A DNA stretch of 9,561 bases, taken from assembly GCA_035693105.1 (NCBI GenBank), contig DASSHC010000196.1:1-9561 (forward strand). The letters are read 5' to 3'. The stretch comes from DASSHC01 sp035693105 (GTDB lineage: Bacteria > Chloroflexota > Chloroflexia > Thermomicrobiales > Thermomicrobiaceae). A program made the position numbers and the translations under genes. The notes beneath the pieces were generated by a model. The model did not search any database. It was not told where the DNA came from and saw only the letters and a program-made list of their open reading frames with translations. Positions 7,854 to 9,561 of this stretch are shown in pieces (within the stretch, counting starts at the first letter, position 1; each line of letters opens with the position of its first letter).

Positions 7854-9561
7854 ATGCGACAACCTCTACGGCGGCTGGCGGCCGCCGGTCTGCTGGCCGT
7901 CACCGTGCTGGCCGGCGCGGGCATCGGCGCCAGCGCGGCGGACGGCGCCGGCATCTCGGCCAACGGGATCAACGCGGCCACCGACGGCCAGTCGGTGGTC
8001 TGGGCCGCCCCCGCCGGCGAGCAGCACGACATCCTGATCGACAGCGTCGGCGGCCACCAGCGCCGCACGGTGGCCGACGGGCCGCGCGACCAGACGATGC
8101 CGGCGGTCAGCGGCTCGGTCGTGGTCTGGGCCGAGTGGACCGGCACGGGCGTGGCCGGGCAGCGCGACCTGCTCGGCACCGACCTGGCCAGTGGGGCGGC
8201 CTACACCATCGCGGCGGGCGACACCGACGAGCACGACCCCAGCATCTGGCAGCAGCAGGTCGTCTGGGTCAGCACCGCTTTCGACGAGCAGACGCACAGC
8301 TTGATCGACACGCTGCTGCTCAAGGACCTCGGCTCCAACGCCGCGCCGGTCGTGCTGGACCAGGCGCCCAGCGAGCCGGGCAGCTCGGGCATCTTCGAGC
8401 CGGTGATCAACGACGGTCGCGTCGTCTGGCTCAACGCGCTGAAGTCGACGACGCACAGCTCCGCCTGGACACTGAAGCTGCGGCGTCTCGGCGATACGGC
8501 GCCGGTCGAGATCGCCAGCGGCTTCTTCGCCATCGGCGGGCCCTCGGCCTCGCTGGCGCCGCTCGACCGGCCGGGCTTCGACATCGCCGGCAACACCCTG
8601 GTCTACTCGACCAACTTCGACGTCTACGCGCTCGATCTCGCCAGCCAGGCCAAGACGCAGCTCGCCGGCGTCGAGAACGGCGCCTGGCTGCCGGGCGGCA
8701 ATCCGACCACCAACGGCCGCTACGTCTTCTGGCAGGACTACCGCTACAGCGCCGATTCGGCCGACCTGGCGCGCCAGTTGCACAGCGCCAGCTTCCGCGC
8801 CGATATCGCCGGCTACGACCTGCAGAGCCACAGCCAGTTCGCCGTGACCACCAACACCGGCTACAACGCCAACCCGATGGCGCGCGGCGGCACGCTCGTC
8901 TACGAGCAGCGCGCCGACCCGAGCGACCAGGTCGCCGAGATCGAGGTGACGCCGGTGTCCGCCGTGCTGCCAACGGCGCCGCAGCCGAACCCCGGCAAGA
9001 CCAGTCCCAACTGGTTCTACTTCACCGAGACGCAGCACTACCTCAGCTTCGGCTTCAAGACCTTCTGGCAAGAGTCGGGGGGCGTGCCGGTCTTCGGCTT
9101 CCCGCTGACCGAGGAGTTCAGCGAGCTGAACCCCGACCTCGACCGGATGCTGACCGTGCAATACCTGGAGCGGCAGCGCTACGAGTACCACCCGGAGCAC
9201 GCCGGCACGCCCTATGAGGTCGAGCTGGGGCGGCTGGGCGCGGAGGATGCCGCCGCGCGCAACCTCGGCGGCACGGCCCCCTTCACGGCCGTGGACGCCT
9301 CGACCGCCGGGGAAGGCTGCGAGTACGTCGCGGCCACCGGCCACACGCTCTGCGGCGCCTTCCGCGACTACTGGCACGCGCACGGCCTGGAGCTGGGCGA
9401 CCGCGGCCTCTCCGCGCGCGAGTCGCTGGCGCTCTTCGGCTACCCGCTCAGCGAGCCCTTCACCGATCCGGATACCGATGTGACGGTGCAGTACTTCGAG
9501 CGCGCCCGCTTCGAGTCGCACCCGGAGAACCCGCCCGGCTGGCAGGTGCTGCTCGGCCGCC
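7854..9561 (+). CDS. Exported beta-propeller protein with C-terminal VQYFER-type repeats, 3' partial
   Basis: The frame is open to the right edge (569 whole codons, no stop). Residues 1-28 form a signal peptide: arginines near the N-terminus, a hydrophobic stretch of Leu/Ala/Val, and ASA before the likely cut at 28/29. The mature part holds seven recurring '(D/N)G..VVW'-type strands ending at residues near 50, 92, 138, 192, 251, 293 and 350 (for example SGSVVVWAEW, NDGRVVWLN, NGRYVFWQD). This suggests a seven-bladed propeller of TolB-like type. After a Pro-rich joint come two copies of a repeat about 100 residues long. Copy one (about 387-462) has ETQHYLSFGF, FGFPLTEEF, VQYLERQRYEYHPE and ELGRLG. 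Copy two (about 489 to the end) has ATGHTLCGAF, FGYPLSEPF, VQYFERARFESHPE and LLGR. I recognise this repeat from Chloroflexota secreted proteins, and it loosely recalls LGFP wall-binding repeats. The only two cysteines, C489 and C500, could form a disulfide. No catalytic motif is seen and the function is unknown; a cell-surface binding role is a guess. Confidence 0.9.
   Translation, partial: MRQPLRRLAAAGLLAVTVLAGAGIGASAADGAGISANGINAATDGQSVVWAAPAGEQHDILIDSVGGHQRRTVADGPRDQTMPAVSGSVVVWAEWTGTGVAGQRDLLGTDLASGAAYTIAAGDTDEHDPSIWQQQVVWVSTAFDEQTHSLIDTLLLKDLGSNAAPVVLDQAPSEPGSSGIFEPVINDGRVVWLNALKSTTHSSAWTLKLRRLGDTAPVEIASGFFAIGGPSASLAPLDRPGFDIAGNTLVYSTNFDVYALDLASQAKTQLAGVENGAWLPGGNPTTNGRYVFWQDYRYSADSADLARQLHSASFRADIAGYDLQSHSQFAVTTNTGYNANPMARGGTLVYEQRADPSDQVAEIEVTPVSAVLPTAPQPNPGKTSPNWFYFTETQHYLSFGFKTFWQESGGVPVFGFPLTEEFSELNPDLDRMLTVQYLERQRYEYHPEHAGTPYEVELGRLGAEDAAARNLGGTAPFTAVDASTAGEGCEYVAATGHTLCGAFRDYWHAHGLELGDRGLSARESLALFGYPLSEPFTDPDTDVTVQYFERARFESHPENPPGWQVLLGR

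Noticed and set aside
7571..8179. Minus-strand ORF reading the palindromic repeat as protein
   Set aside because: Most of it is antisense to the exported-protein gene, and its tail is the repeat itself ('DPSTALRMT'), a familiar artefact of this repeat family.
7820..9217. Plus-strand frame of 465 codons overlapping the exported-protein gene
   Set aside because: It is extremely arginine-rich with no structure. The frame starting at 7854 has a signal peptide, SD, VVW repeats and VQYFER repeats, so this one is a shadow.
7866..9521. Minus-strand open frame of 551 codons antisense to the exported-protein gene
   Set aside because: The + strand frame has a signal peptide, an SD and internal repeats. 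The antisense product is repetitive 'GVG/RHR' text with no domain.

Overview
The window is a GC-rich bacterial chromosome segment in which all five coding regions lie on the + strand. I infer a member of the Chloroflexota, probably Thermomicrobia-like. The grounds are the base composition, a STAND-type ATPase regulator of a kind common there, a GC-rich 2-oxoglutarate dehydrogenase operon, an intergenic palindromic repeat of the 'GTCATCCTGAGCGCAGTCGAAGGATC' type, and an exported protein ending in 'FGYPLSE...VQYFERxRFExHPE' repeats. No rRNA, tRNA, CRISPR array, transposase or phage gene is visible, so the lineage rests on protein and repeat style only.

Layout. (1) 1-1529: the C-terminal two thirds or so of a STAND/NB-ARC-like ATPase regulator with TPR-like helical repeats; its N-terminus lies off the left edge. 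(2) 1665-2957: a stand-alone FAD-dependent oxidoreductase of the 'GARxAG' monooxygenase-like group, preceded by a short spacer with a -10-like element. (3) 3204-6044 and 6034-7428: sucA and sucB, the E1 and E2 subunits of the 2-oxoglutarate dehydrogenase complex, overlapping by 11 nt and clearly one operon. A structured GC-rich leader of about 246 nt precedes sucA. (4) 7429-7853: a gene-free stretch with a strong hairpin just after sucB, then an inverted pair of palindromic repeats, then a candidate promoter. (5) 7854 to the right edge: an open reading frame of at least 569 codons for an exported protein. It has a signal peptide, seven propeller-like repeats and two C-terminal copies of a repeat of about 100 residues. 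It runs off the right end, so it is easy to miss in ORF lists that require a stop codon.

The sucAB pair feeds the TCA cycle (2-oxoglutarate to succinyl-CoA). The E3 subunit (dihydrolipoamide dehydrogenase) is not in the window and must be encoded elsewhere. The regulator, the FAD enzyme and the exported protein have no visible functional tie to sucAB or to each other. I see no compact new multi-gene system. The parts most worth a second look are the exported propeller/repeat protein, the inverted repeat element and the structured sucA leader.
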